Source of the DNA: CALARM01 sp964431735
GTDB lineage: Bacteria > Vulcanimicrobiota > SpSt-956 > JAKJGF01
NCBI GenBank assembly: GCA_964431735.1
Contig: CAYSLJ010000039.1
Span: 1 to 46,323 of the forward strand
Direction of reading: 5' to 3'
Length of the DNA: 46,323 bases
In this document: positions 16,573 through 25,827 of the stretch, piece by piece
How the letters are laid out: every line of letters starts with the position of its first letter
How positions within the stretch are numbered: position 1 is the stretch's first letter
Notes under the pieces: generated by a model
Databases searched by the model: none
What the model saw: the letters and a program-made list of their open reading frames with translations, nothing else
Told to the model about the DNA's origin: nothing
Made by a program: the position numbers and the translations under genes

Positions 16573-18552
16573 CTATAAATCCGGCTCTACGAAAGCATCA
16601 TGTATTTCTTTCAGATTAAGCCTGTAAGCTTTTCCTGCTTCGAAATTCACTTTATCCTGAAAAGAAATATCTTTAAAATTAACGGTATAAATATATTCTC
16701 CAGGTTTAAAATGTTGAGGCAGAGACTTTTGAGCCAGAATTGATATATTCCGTATATCCTTACCTTTAAACTCTACAGAGATATTACTGTCTGTTTTGTT
16801 GATAAATTCAACAATGATATAAGATTTTATCTCAGCCCCGGTAACAGTATTGACATCAAAATTTAAAAAACCGTTCTTTGCAGAATCAATTCTTTCTCGC
16901 CAGAGACTTTTTTGTTCACCGGCCAGTGTGTCACAAATTTTTCCGGTATTATTTAATTCTTCTCTGGATTTTTCCAGATCTCCGAGATGATAATAACATC
17001 TGGCAAGATAATAACTGGCTTCAGGGTATTCAGAATTATAAAAGAGAGATTTTTTGAAATTTTCAATAGATTTATCCATAAATTCTGAAGACGGCCCGGC
17101 AGGAATATGTTCAAATTCTGACTTCAACTTCTCCAGTTCGTAAAGACCGTAAAAGATATGGCCTGACATATAATAAGCCTGATAATAATTTTTTTTTCTT
17201 TTTATACAATCCTGAAAGTCTTGAGTAGCTTCTTTATAATCGGCTGTTGATGCTTTATAACCCAGTTTACCGGAAGAATCGGAGTAAGTTTTTTTACTTT
17301 CCATGGCTTTTACTACATTACTTACACCTTCATTAAATATATTCTGTGTTATATATCTGTTAATACTCACATAAAAAAAAATAAGTAAAATAAATATAAA
17401 AAAAGCAAGAAAAACCTTTACTATATTTCCTGTCTTCTTATCAGGAATTTTTTCTAAAATAGAGTCAGGACATATATGAACAACTTTCTCCTTCACCATC
17501 TCCTGACAGGGAAAATTTTCTTTTCTCTCTGCCTCATTTTTTTTCTCTTCTTCACCCTCTTTTACTTCCTCACTGTTCTCCATTTCTTCAGTTTTCTTAA
17601 CTTCTATTCTGGAGGTTTTAAAAAGTTCTTTCTTCATGTAGGCTGCAGAAGGATATCTTTTCTCAGGGTCTGAAACGAGACATGTATGTATTATCCTGGC
17701 CAGAGAAGGATGTACAGCCGGCAGTAACTCTTTTAAAGGTTTAATTTTACCTTCCGTAAAATTCTCTTCCCTACCTGTGAGAAGATAATACATTATAGCG
17801 CCAAGGGAAAACAGATCACTGCTCTCACTGAAACTTCCCCTCAGTTCTTCAGGAGCACTGTATTTTCCGGCAGGCAACAGACCGGTATGAAGGGAACCGG
17901 AAGACATTAGATAAAAATCCAGTAAAACAATCCTTTTATCATTATCTTTAACCATTATTACATCAGGATAAATACTGCGATATACTATATGCTGATTATG
18001 GATATAATCAAGGAAATCCAGTATCTGAATGGCCCAGGATATGACATTTTTCTGAGAGATTCCGGACTTCCCATCTTCTTTGAGTATTTCCTGAAGAGAT
18101 TTTCCCTTAAAATAATCTCTTACAAGATAATGTCTGCCTTTCCTTACAAAATAATTGGTAATTGCAGGAATAGAGGGGTGACGGATATTAGAGAAAACTT
18201 TTATTTTATTCCTTAAATCGTCTGTATATTCCTTCACATTTATTTTTCTGTGGTTAAAAATAAGTTCTTTTACAAGACACATATTTTTAAATCTCAGGTC
18301 TTCAGCTATATATACTATGCCTTCAGGAGACTCTTTAAGTAAATACTGTATCTTATATGTATTGGATGTAGAATCTCTTACGAGAGGAGGGAGTTCTCTT
18401 AATAAAGATATTATTTTATATCTCCCATCCAGCAATGTACCCGGTATAAATATATCAGGTGCCTCAATATCAGTAATTTCACTGCCACAGAGAAAACAAA
18501 ATCTGGATTTTCCTATTTCGTCATTTCCACAGTTCAGGCAAAAATTTAACAT
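16573..18552 (-). CDS. Zinc ribbon-pseudokinase-TM-TPR protein
   Basis: 659 residues: zinc ribbon (C5, C8, C19, C22), a Ser/Thr-kinase-like domain (about 45-315), an acidic linker, one transmembrane helix (about 378-397) and an outer part with TPR-like helices (about 430-560) and a PEGA-like beta domain. The kinase is degenerate: the HRDxKxxN loop reads YRSIYPDV, so Asp, Lys and Asn are all lost; DFG is DFY, and there is no Gly loop. K95 remains. A segment of about 20 residues near 44-75 appears twice (RYKIISLLRE and TYKIQYLLKE), an internal duplication absent from the paralogue at 20647-22686. It follows its FGE-type partner by 11 bases. It is probably a signalling scaffold rather than an enzyme. 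Confidence 0.75.
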   Translation of the reverse strand: MLNFCLNCGNDEIGKSRFCFLCGSEITDIEAPDIFIPGTLLDGRYKIISLLRELPPLVRDSTSNTYKIQYLLKESPEGIVYIAEDLRFKNMCLVKELIFNHRKINVKEYTDDLRNKIKVFSNIRHPSIPAITNYFVRKGRHYLVRDYFKGKSLQEILKEDGKSGISQKNVISWAIQILDFLDYIHNQHIVYRSIYPDVIMVKDNDKRIVLLDFYLMSSGSLHTGLLPAGKYSAPEELRGSFSESSDLFSLGAIMYYLLTGREENFTEGKIKPLKELLPAVHPSLARIIHTCLVSDPEKRYPSAAYMKKELFKTSRIEVKKTEEMENSEEVKEGEEEKKNEAERKENFPCQEMVKEKVVHICPDSILEKIPDKKTGNIVKVFLAFFIFILLIFFYVSINRYITQNIFNEGVSNVVKAMESKKTYSDSSGKLGYKASTADYKEATQDFQDCIKRKKNYYQAYYMSGHIFYGLYELEKLKSEFEHIPAGPSSEFMDKSIENFKKSLFYNSEYPEASYYLARCYYHLGDLEKSREELNNTGKICDTLAGEQKSLWRERIDSAKNGFLNFDVNTVTGAEIKSYIIVEFINKTDSNISVEFKGKDIRNISILAQKSLPQHFKPGEYIYTVNFKDISFQDKVNFEAGKAYRLNLKEIHDAFVEPDL

Positions 18553-18563
18553 TTTTCACTCTG

Positions 18564-20108
18564 CTAACAATCTATGGCACAGCGAAATCCCCTTGCAGGA
18601 CTTCGATAGTCAGGGTTTTCAAAACCTCTGAAACTGCATGTTGCCAGTTGATTCTTTCCGCCTCTATATACTTTTGTTTTACCTTTTTCATAAGGACCTC
18701 TGTACGGATATGGGTAATACCAGTCAGAAGTCCATTCATATATTGTACCGACCATATCCATAACACCATAGGTACTTGCTCTACCGGGGAAGGCTCCTAT
18801 ACCTGAAAGAGAGAGGTTTCCCGTGGAAAGGTTACCTGTAGAATAGTTATCCCATTCGTTTCCCCAGGGATATTTTCTTCCGTCAGTTCCCCTGGCAGCC
18901 TTCTCCCATTCAGCTTCAGACGGCAGTCTCTTTCCTGCCCATTCGGCATATATGGAAGCTTCATGCCAGTTTACACTGACTACAGGAAAATGTTCCATAC
19001 CCTGTCTGAAATGCTGCCTCCAGTGAGTAACAGGTGCCCCTGTTTCTCTTACAAATTTATCAAATTGTATATTTGTAACAGGATATTTATCTATTAAAAA
19101 AGCTTTCACATTTACTGTGTGTTCAGGAACTTCGTTTTTGTCTCCTTTATCGGAACCTATGACAGTATCTCCTCCGGGAACAAATACCATATCAGGATAA
19201 TCATCTGCTATAAGTTTTTCAAGCCTCTCAGAAGATAAAATGGCACCGGCCATATCCCTGGCAGAGGAAAAACGGCTGGAAATTTTCAACTGAATAGCTT
19301 TGTTTATAACTTTTGCCAGGTTTGATGAAATAGAGGGATTTAATTTTTCCACCGGTTCCATATTTACGCCTTCAGGTTTGACACCTGTAAGCATGTGGTG
19401 CATTGTAATGCCGAGTGAATATATATCGCTTCTCGGTTCAGGTCTTCCCTTAAGCTGTTCTAAAGCACAGTAGCCCATGGTACCTATAGTAGTTTTTGTA
19501 GTATTACTGCCTGTCCCTACAGTTCTTGCTATACCGAAATCTATAAGCACAGCTTTCCCGTCACTATCTCTTATCATAATATTAGACGGCTTTAAATCTC
19601 TATAAACAACAGGAGGATTCTGATTATGCAGATAATCCAGTATATCAAGTATCTGGAGAGACCAGTCAACTACCATGCCTTCATCAAGAAATTTACCGGC
19701 ATATTCCTGAAGAATTGTTTCCACATCTTTTCCTTTTATATAATCCATGACAAGATAATATCGTCCATGTTCCTGGAAATAATCCAGAACTACTGCAAGT
19801 CCTTTATGGCGAAGCCTGCTGAGAAGAAGAGCTTCTTCTTCAAATCTTCTTATTGCGTATTTATCACCTGTAGAAGAACTGTGCAGCATTTCTTTCACGG
19901 CACATTCTCTGCCAAGCCTGATATCCACGGCCAGGTAAACATATCCCATGCCACCTTTTTTTATAATATCTATTATTTCATATCTTCTTTCCAGTATATA
20001 TCCTTCATCAATTATTCTGTCAGAAGATAAATCTATGATAGGATGGCCGCAATCGGAACAAAATCTGGCTCTGGATAAATTCTCAAAATTACATTTCCTG
20101 CAGTTCAT
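18564..20108 (-). CDS. Zinc ribbon-Ser/Thr kinase-FGE-sulfatase domain fusion
   Basis: 514 residues from ATG 20108, which has AGGGG six bases upstream and gives the same N-terminus as the paralogue; the in-frame GTG at 20141 lacks a ribosome site. Order: zinc ribbon (C3, C6, C17, C20), complete Hanks-type kinase (KKGGMGYVY loop, AVKE Lys, YRDLKPSN, DFGIAR, activation segment rich in Thr), then an FGE-sulfatase-type domain (from MVFVPGGDTVIGSD to the C-terminus). No transmembrane segment is present, so it is cytosolic. The FGE part keeps the fold motifs (EAEWEKAARG, YPWGNEW, ARGFRCA). Where formylglycine-generating enzyme needs two Cys five apart (CxxxxC), only one remains, so it is more likely a binding module. 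Pairs with 16573-18552. Confidence 0.85.
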   Translation of the reverse strand: MNCRKCNFENLSRARFCSDCGHPIIDLSSDRIIDEGYILERRYEIIDIIKKGGMGYVYLAVDIRLGRECAVKEMLHSSSTGDKYAIRRFEEEALLLSRLRHKGLAVVLDYFQEHGRYYLVMDYIKGKDVETILQEYAGKFLDEGMVVDWSLQILDILDYLHNQNPPVVYRDLKPSNIMIRDSDGKAVLIDFGIARTVGTGSNTTKTTIGTMGYCALEQLKGRPEPRSDIYSLGITMHHMLTGVKPEGVNMEPVEKLNPSISSNLAKVINKAIQLKISSRFSSARDMAGAILSSERLEKLIADDYPDMVFVPGGDTVIGSDKGDKNEVPEHTVNVKAFLIDKYPVTNIQFDKFVRETGAPVTHWRQHFRQGMEHFPVVSVNWHEASIYAEWAGKRLPSEAEWEKAARGTDGRKYPWGNEWDNYSTGNLSTGNLSLSGIGAFPGRASTYGVMDMVGTIYEWTSDWYYPYPYRGPYEKGKTKVYRGGKNQLATCSFRGFENPDYRSPARGFRCAIDC

Positions 20109-20340
20109 ATATGTCCCCTGTGACAGCGGTAAGAAATCCACTGATTATAAGTCATGACGCGTAATGGTAGGAAGTAATAGTAACCAGCATTAAATAGCAT
20201 AATAAATTGTAAGCGTTCAGCTATCAGCAGACAGATTTTACAGGAATTACATAATAAATGTCGTTATATTTTTTCAGACTGATTTACACAGTCAGGCTTT
20301 GTAAGTTTTAGATGATAGCTGACAGCTAAATGCTGAACGC

Positions 20341-20600
20341 TTACAAATATATAATCCTCGTGAAAAAAACCTGTTTTTACAGACATCTACTATTTTGCCT
20401 CTATTCAGGAGTTGTAAAAAAATAACCTTATCATATTTAAAATCGTAACGCGTAACGCGAGGACAAAAACCATAATTTTCCAGAGTTATTTTCTTACAGT
20501 CCCTTAATTTACAACTGGCTGTTAATACGGTATATATTTTTCTCCAGAACCTGCCAGTGGAAAGGATTTGAAAAAATATTACTTTTCCAATAGGCTCCAG
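20341..20600. repeat. Family C element interrupted by a family B element
   Basis: 20341-20405 and 20505-20600 together equal the reverse complement of 13659-13812. The intervening 20407-20504 is a family B element with ends AGGAGTTGTAA and TTACAGTCCCT. The junctions match the uninterrupted copy to within one base (an extra C at 20406), so no clear target duplication is seen. Confidence 0.85.
20407..20504. repeat. Family B element, inserted copy
   Basis: 98 bp with imperfect inverted ends (AGGAGTTGTAAAAAAATAAC against the complement of GTTATTTTCTTACAGTCCCT). The core GTAACGCGTAACGC has fewer heptamers than the copies at 5438-5558 and 37821-37931, so heptamer number varies between copies. Confidence 0.85.
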
Positions 20601-20646
20601 GTAAATAGTAGACCGTTTCAAAATTTACTCACTACCTGACACTCAA

Positions 20647-22686
20647 TTATTTCTCTTTTCTAAAGCTATGCAAATCAAAAGGGACAAACTTATCTAAAGG
20701 CCCTGCTAATTTCATAATATAACCTTTATTTGCTTCCAGATTTATTTTATCAGTAAAAGAATATTCCTGACAGGTAACAGTAATATTGTATTCCCCGGGT
20801 TCCAGCGATTTAACGGCTGTTTTCCCTTTCAATAAGGAGATAGAATCCAGTGTTTTACCATTAGTTTCAATATTTACATGACCTCTTGTATTATTAACAA
20901 ATTCTACTGATGTTCCTTTATTTGAAGGGACATAAACCGGTTTCCAGAAACTATCAGCAGCTCTATCAATATTCTTTTTCCATGTTGTTTTTTTATTACT
21001 GTTAACCATTTTGGAAAGAATTTTCCCGGCAATATTTAACTCTTCTCTGGATTTAATCCAATTTCCCTGCATATAATAACATCTGGCAAGATAATAATGT
21101 CCTTCCACATATGCAGGAGAAGAATTGACAGATCTTTTAAATGCTTCTATAGCTTTTATCAGTTCTTCCTCTGACAGAGGAGAATTTTCAAATTTATGTT
21201 TCATTAAATCCAGTTCGTAAATACTATAATAACAATGACCCATCATATAATAGCCCTTTGGATCTTTATTATATCTCTTACTGTAATCATCAAATTTTAT
21301 AATAGCTTCTTTATATTTTGTTACAGGGTCTGTATAACTGCCTTTACCCTGTGAATTAATATAATCTGATTTACTGTCACAGGCTTTACTATAAATTAAG
21401 AGGCTATTATTAAACAAAGTCTGAGAAACAGTAGTGTTGTATATCCAGTAAATCCCATAGATAATAGCAAGACCCAGAATTATGGCAGCACAGACAATTA
21501 TATTCTTTACTAATTTTGCACTCTTTTCCGCATGTTCTATAAGTTCATCTTTTTCTTCGTCACGTTTTTCCGTTACAGGGGGCTCAGAAAAAAATGATGG
21601 AAATTGTTTCGTCCTGGCAGGTTGAATAATCCCGTTCTTTACCGAACTTTTATCGGAAGAATTATCTGCAGGAATCTGATGTTCTGAATTCGATGCAGTT
21701 TCCGGCAGTTCTATAACAGAAGGCTTTGGAGTTTGAATAATGGATGTCACTTTAGAAAGAGAATTAATTTCATGATTATTCTTTTCTACTTTTAATATTT
21801 TCAATAATTCTTCTTTCATTTCCTGCGCAGAACTATATCTTTCTTCCGGATTTAATGATAAAGATTTTTCTATTATAGAAACAAAATCTCCATTAACTTC
21901 AGATACACAATCTTTAAGAGGTGGGAATTTACCTTCTGAAAAATTTTCGGATTTTCCGGTCAGAAGATAATATACTGTAGCGCCGAGAGCAAATATATCA
22001 CTTCTGAAACCAAACTCACCTTTTTTTTCTTCAGGAGCACTGTAATCTCCTGCAGGCAAAATACCTTTATCTTTGGCTTCAGGATCAGAACTTGAAAGAT
22101 AAAAATCAAGGAATACAACCCTCTGATCATTATCTTTAATCATTATATTATCCGGATTAATATCACGATAAATAATAGGCGGTTCCTGATGATGGGCATA
22201 ATCAAGCATATCCAGTATCTGCATGGTCCACGATTTAACATCTTCCTGGCCAATACCGGGCTTCCCTCTGTCTTCAAGAATGGACTTAAGGCTTTTACCT
22301 TCAAAATAGTCCATAACAAGATAATGTCTTCCTTTTTCCACAAAATAATTTGTAATCACAGGGATACAGGGATGGCGGGAATTACAGAACAGTTTTATTT
22401 CTTCTCTAATTTTTTTAACATAATTCTTGAACTCATTCATTTCACCGTAATTAAGGAACAGTTCTTTTACCACACACATGGCTTTAAATCTTGTATCTTC
22501 AGCTTTATAAACTATGCCTCCGTCAGATTCCCTGAGTAACGAATCAATATTATACCTTTTATCGAGTAAAATTCCGGTGGCAAGAATTTGTAAAGGGGCA
22601 ATATCTGAGAGTTCACTTCCGCACCTGATACAGAAATGATAATCTTCTATTTTTTCATTGCCGCAATTCAAACAACAGGGAAGCAT
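20647..22686 (-). CDS. Zinc ribbon-degenerate kinase-TM-TPR protein
   Basis: 679 residues from ATG 22686, which gives the same N-terminus (MLPCCLNCG) as the paralogue 16573-18552; the in-frame TTG at 22713 would put the ribosome site inside the gene. Order: zinc ribbon (C5, C8, C19, C22), kinase-like domain (about 40-300), Ser/Pro-rich linker, transmembrane helix (about 393-414), TPR-like helices (about 470-570) and a C-terminal PEGA-like domain. Compared with an active kinase, the Gly loop is lost, K74 is kept, the catalytic loop YRDINPDN keeps Asp175 and Asn180 but not Lys, and DFG is DFY. It may be weakly active or purely structural. It starts 20 bases after its FGE-type partner. Confidence 0.75.
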   Translation of the reverse strand: MLPCCLNCGNEKIEDYHFCIRCGSELSDIAPLQILATGILLDKRYNIDSLLRESDGGIVYKAEDTRFKAMCVVKELFLNYGEMNEFKNYVKKIREEIKLFCNSRHPCIPVITNYFVEKGRHYLVMDYFEGKSLKSILEDRGKPGIGQEDVKSWTMQILDMLDYAHHQEPPIIYRDINPDNIMIKDNDQRVVFLDFYLSSSDPEAKDKGILPAGDYSAPEEKKGEFGFRSDIFALGATVYYLLTGKSENFSEGKFPPLKDCVSEVNGDFVSIIEKSLSLNPEERYSSAQEMKEELLKILKVEKNNHEINSLSKVTSIIQTPKPSVIELPETASNSEHQIPADNSSDKSSVKNGIIQPARTKQFPSFFSEPPVTEKRDEEKDELIEHAEKSAKLVKNIIVCAAIILGLAIIYGIYWIYNTTVSQTLFNNSLLIYSKACDSKSDYINSQGKGSYTDPVTKYKEAIIKFDDYSKRYNKDPKGYYMMGHCYYSIYELDLMKHKFENSPLSEEELIKAIEAFKRSVNSSPAYVEGHYYLARCYYMQGNWIKSREELNIAGKILSKMVNSNKKTTWKKNIDRAADSFWKPVYVPSNKGTSVEFVNNTRGHVNIETNGKTLDSISLLKGKTAVKSLEPGEYNITVTCQEYSFTDKINLEANKGYIMKLAGPLDKFVPFDLHSFRKEK

Positions 22687-22706
22687 AAAACACAGCCCCT
22701 TTCCTT

Positions 22707-24245
22707 TTAACAATCAAGAGCACACCGAAATCCCCTTGCAGGATTACGATACTCTGGAACATCAAAACCTCTGTAACTGCATGTAGCAAACTGACTCTTG
22801 CCGCCTCTGACTACTTTTGTCTTACCTTTTTCATAAGGCCCTTTATAGGGGTAGGGATAATACCAGTCAGAGGTCCACTCATATATAGAACCAACCATAT
22901 CCATAAGACCATAATGGCTCGCCCTGTCAGGAAAACTTCCTACGGTTGGAAGGGTGTTAGGATCTATAGAATAACTGCTCCACTCGTTGCCCCATGGATA
23001 TTTTCTTCCATCTGTTCCTCTCGCAGATTTTTCCCATTCAGCTTCCAGAGGGAGCCGTTTACCGGCCCATGCAGCATACTGCTCTGCTTCATAATAGCTT
23101 ACATTAACTACGGGACAGTTTTCCGTACCCGGTTTAAAATTTCTTCTCCAGTGACCGATTTTAGCGCCTGTTTCTTTTACAAACCTGTCAAACTGGGCAT
23201 TTGTAACGGGAAATTTATCTATTAAAAAACTTTTTACGAGAACTTTATGCTTCGGATATTCATTGGGATCAGCCTGATCAGATCCCATCCAGAACTCTCC
23301 TGCAGGAACAAATACCATGTCAGGATAGTCATCTGCAAGCAGTTTTGCAGGCATTTCAGATGAAACCAGAGCTTCGATCATTTCTTTTGCAGAGGAAAAT
23401 CTTTTTTCAGGATCTTCCTGAAGAGCTTTCATTACAATTCTGGCAAGTTTTTTTGATACATTCGGATTGACCTGTTCCAGAGGTTCTATAGTAAGTAACT
23501 GGGGTTGAACACCTGTCAGCATATGGTGCATGGTTGCACCCATCGAATATACATCGCTCCTTGGTTCCGGCTTTCCCTTGACCTGTTCCATAGCACAGTA
23601 ACCAAAGGTACCTATAATAGTCTTTGTAGTGGTACTGTCAGATGCAATGGTTCTGGCTATGCCAAAATCTATAAGTACAGCTCTTTTATCATGATCCCTT
23701 ATCATAATATTTCCAGGCTTCAAATCTCTGTAGACAATAGGGGGATCCTGATTATGAAGATAATCCAGGACTTCCAGTATCTGAATGGCACAGTTAATCA
23801 CCTTATCTTCTTCTACAGGTTTTCCGTCAAGCTCTTCAAGTATATTCTCAAGATCTTCACCTTTTATAAAATCCATAACCAGATAATATCTGCCATGTTC
23901 CACAAAATAATCCATAACTACAGGAAGACCTATATGGCGCAATTTGCTTAACATAAGGGCTTCTTCTTCAAATCTCTTCACAGCATATTCCTGGTCTTCG
24001 GGAGCGTCATTGCTTAACATCTCTTTTACAGCACATTCTCTGTCAAGACGAATATCTTTGGCCTTATAAACACAACCCATACCACCCTCTTTTATAACGT
24101 CTATTATTTCATAACGCCTCTGTATTATATAACCTTCATACATAAAACCTTCGTCAGACCATTCTATTAAAGGTTCACCACATTTACCGCAAAAGAGAGC
24201 TTCATTTATATTTTTAAATTTACACCTGTGACATTGAACTGCCAT
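22707..24245 (-). CDS. Zinc ribbon-Ser/Thr kinase-FGE-sulfatase domain fusion
   Basis: 512 residues, clearly paralogous to 18564-20108. Zinc ribbon: C5, C8, C19, C22. Kinase domain about 43-300: Gly loop KEGGMGCVY, K74, catalytic YRDLKPGN (D174, N179), DFG at 193-195, Thr-rich activation loop, and AMEQ in place of APE. The FGE-sulfatase-type domain is 308-512: VFVPAGEFWMGSD, FPVTNAQFDRF, LPLEAEWEKSARG, YPWGNEW, ARGFRCA. The Cu-site Cys pair of true FGE is reduced to one (SQFATCSYRG). An active cytosolic kinase is likely, with the C-terminal domain as a sensor or docking module. First gene of the four-gene leftward cluster. Confidence 0.87.
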   Translation of the reverse strand: MAVQCHRCKFKNINEALFCGKCGEPLIEWSDEGFMYEGYIIQRRYEIIDVIKEGGMGCVYKAKDIRLDRECAVKEMLSNDAPEDQEYAVKRFEEEALMLSKLRHIGLPVVMDYFVEHGRYYLVMDFIKGEDLENILEELDGKPVEEDKVINCAIQILEVLDYLHNQDPPIVYRDLKPGNIMIRDHDKRAVLIDFGIARTIASDSTTTKTIIGTFGYCAMEQVKGKPEPRSDVYSMGATMHHMLTGVQPQLLTIEPLEQVNPNVSKKLARIVMKALQEDPEKRFSSAKEMIEALVSSEMPAKLLADDYPDMVFVPAGEFWMGSDQADPNEYPKHKVLVKSFLIDKFPVTNAQFDRFVKETGAKIGHWRRNFKPGTENCPVVNVSYYEAEQYAAWAGKRLPLEAEWEKSARGTDGRKYPWGNEWSSYSIDPNTLPTVGSFPDRASHYGLMDMVGSIYEWTSDWYYPYPYKGPYEKGKTKVVRGGKSQFATCSYRGFDVPEYRNPARGFRCALDC

Positions 24246-24333
24246 TTAGACACCTCTGAAATCGCAACACACAATGTGTAACGAAAGAGTTATTTATTGA
24301 TCCATTATATGTGGAATATTCCAGAAAACTTTT

Positions 24334-24362
24334 CAAAAATCCTTTTTTTCAGGATTTTTTTG
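24334..24362. terminator. Hairpin terminator between mnmE and the kinase cluster
   Basis: AAAAATCCT pairs with AGGATTTTT around a short T-rich loop, with T and A runs on the two sides. It probably ends leftward transcription coming from mnmE, about 60 bases after its stop, and so separates the ribosome/membrane operon from the kinases. Confidence 0.65.
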
Positions 24363-24417
24363 CATTTTTTTCCTTACTTAACATTATACCACTTTTACTT
24401 AAATTATAGTCTTTTCA

Positions 24418-25806
24418 CTACTTACCGACACAAAAATTTTCAAATATTCTGTTTAGTACATCATCTGTAACATTATCTCCTGTAATCTCTCCAAGAAAAT
24501 CAAGAGATTTTTTCAAATCTATTGCAATAATATCGGAAGAAAATCCATTTTCAAAGGACTCATTGAATTCCAGAAGAGACATTTTACAGTTAACCAGAGC
24601 TTTTCTGTGCCTTAAATTTGAAATAAATATACTTTCTTTATGAGAAACATATCCTCTGGAAATAAAAGAAAGGATAGCTTTTTTTATCTTATTTACTCCT
24701 TCTTCAGACAGCAGTGAAGTTTCTAGAGAAGTAAAAGATAAAAATACTTCAGACATGTCAAGTTTTCCAGGTAAATCAATTTTATTAAAGACAAGAATCA
24801 AGCGATTTTTCGGTATATTATTAATAATTTCCAGATCTTCTTTATGAAAATCCTGTGAAGTATCAATCAGGTAAAGGATAAGATCTGCTTTATCCATAAT
24901 CTCATATGTTTTATTTACACCAATAGTCTCGACTATATCAATAGTTTTTCTTATACCTGCAGTATCTATTATTTCTACCGGAAATCCTTCAAGATTTAAA
25001 TATTCTTCTATTGTATCTCTTGTTGTACCCGGTATATCTGTAACGATAGCACGATTTTCTCCCAGCAATCCGTTCAGAAGGCTTGATTTACCGGCATTGG
25101 GCCTTCCTACTATAGCCACCTTAATACCTTCTCTCAATATTTTACCGTAATCAGCAGTATTTATAAGCTCTTCAATATCTGCTATTATATTGCTGATTTT
25201 TTTATGAAGATACGAAAAATCAACAGGTGAAATATCATCTTCAGGATAGTCAATATCTGCTTCTATATGAGCCAGTAAGTCGGCAAGATTTTTATAAATA
25301 TTCTTTATCTCTCCTGAGAGTTTTCCTTCAACCTGATTCATGGCTACCTTCAGAGATGCATCTGTTCTGGCTCTGATAAGATCCATAACTGCTTCCGCCT
25401 GTGTCAGATCAATTCGTCCGTTAAGGAAAGCTCTCTTTGTAAACTCTCCCGGTTCTGCCAGTCTTGCTCCGCAGGTTAAAACTATATTTAAAATCTTTTT
25501 CAATACTATGATACCGCTGTGTGAGTTTATTTCCACTATATCTTCTCTCGTATAAGTTCTGGGAGACTTCATAACGGATAAAAGAACTTCATCCACTCTC
25601 TCCCCTGTGGACGGTTCAAGGATATAGCCGTAATATAATCTGTGGCTTTCAAATGAATTCACAGAGATACTGTCTTTAGCCGAAGAAAATATGGCAGAAA
25701 TTATTTTAACAGACAGAGGACCGCTTAACCTGATGATACCGATACCACCCTCTCCGGGAGGAGTAGAAATGGCAGCTATTGTATCATCTACAACTGAATG
25801 TACCAT
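24418..25806 (-). CDS. mnmE: tRNA modification GTPase MnmE
   Basis: 462 residues, full length. The N-terminal folate-binding domain begins DTIAAISTPPGEGGIGIIRLSG. The inserted Ras-like G domain has GRPNAGKSSLLNGLLG (G1), DIPGTTRDT (G2), DTAGI (G3) and NKIDLPG (G4). The protein ends FCVGK, the C-terminal CxGK motif with the essential Cys. With MnmG it installs the 5-carboxymethylaminomethyl group on wobble uridine of several tRNAs. It is last in the rpmH-rnpA-yidD-yidC-jag-mnmE series. mnmG, often next, is not in the window. Confidence 0.96.
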   Translation of the reverse strand: MVHSVVDDTIAAISTPPGEGGIGIIRLSGPLSVKIISAIFSSAKDSISVNSFESHRLYYGYILEPSTGERVDEVLLSVMKSPRTYTREDIVEINSHSGIIVLKKILNIVLTCGARLAEPGEFTKRAFLNGRIDLTQAEAVMDLIRARTDASLKVAMNQVEGKLSGEIKNIYKNLADLLAHIEADIDYPEDDISPVDFSYLHKKISNIIADIEELINTADYGKILREGIKVAIVGRPNAGKSSLLNGLLGENRAIVTDIPGTTRDTIEEYLNLEGFPVEIIDTAGIRKTIDIVETIGVNKTYEIMDKADLILYLIDTSQDFHKEDLEIINNIPKNRLILVFNKIDLPGKLDMSEVFLSFTSLETSLLSEEGVNKIKKAILSFISRGYVSHKESIFISNLRHRKALVNCKMSLLEFNESFENGFSSDIIAIDLKKSLDFLGEITGDNVTDDVLNRIFENFCVGK

Positions 25807-25827
25807 ATTACCTCCTTAAAATTAAAA

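Larger units (their letters stand above)
20109..20646. other. 538-bp intergenic region inside the kinase cluster, all repeats
   Basis: From left to right: a degenerate heptamer segment (20150-20170); a large hairpin (about 20211-20343) whose arms are AGCTGAC/TGCTGAA-type heptamers ending in GTAAGCGTTCAGC and GCTGAACGCTTAC; then the family C element interrupted by family B (20341-20600). This block separates the two kinase modules. A 109-codon frame across it is an artefact. Confidence 0.75.

Noticed and set aside
20292..20621. 109-codon minus-strand frame
   Set aside because: It is composed of the interrupted family C/B repeats; the counterpart at 13659-13812 does not preserve the frame.
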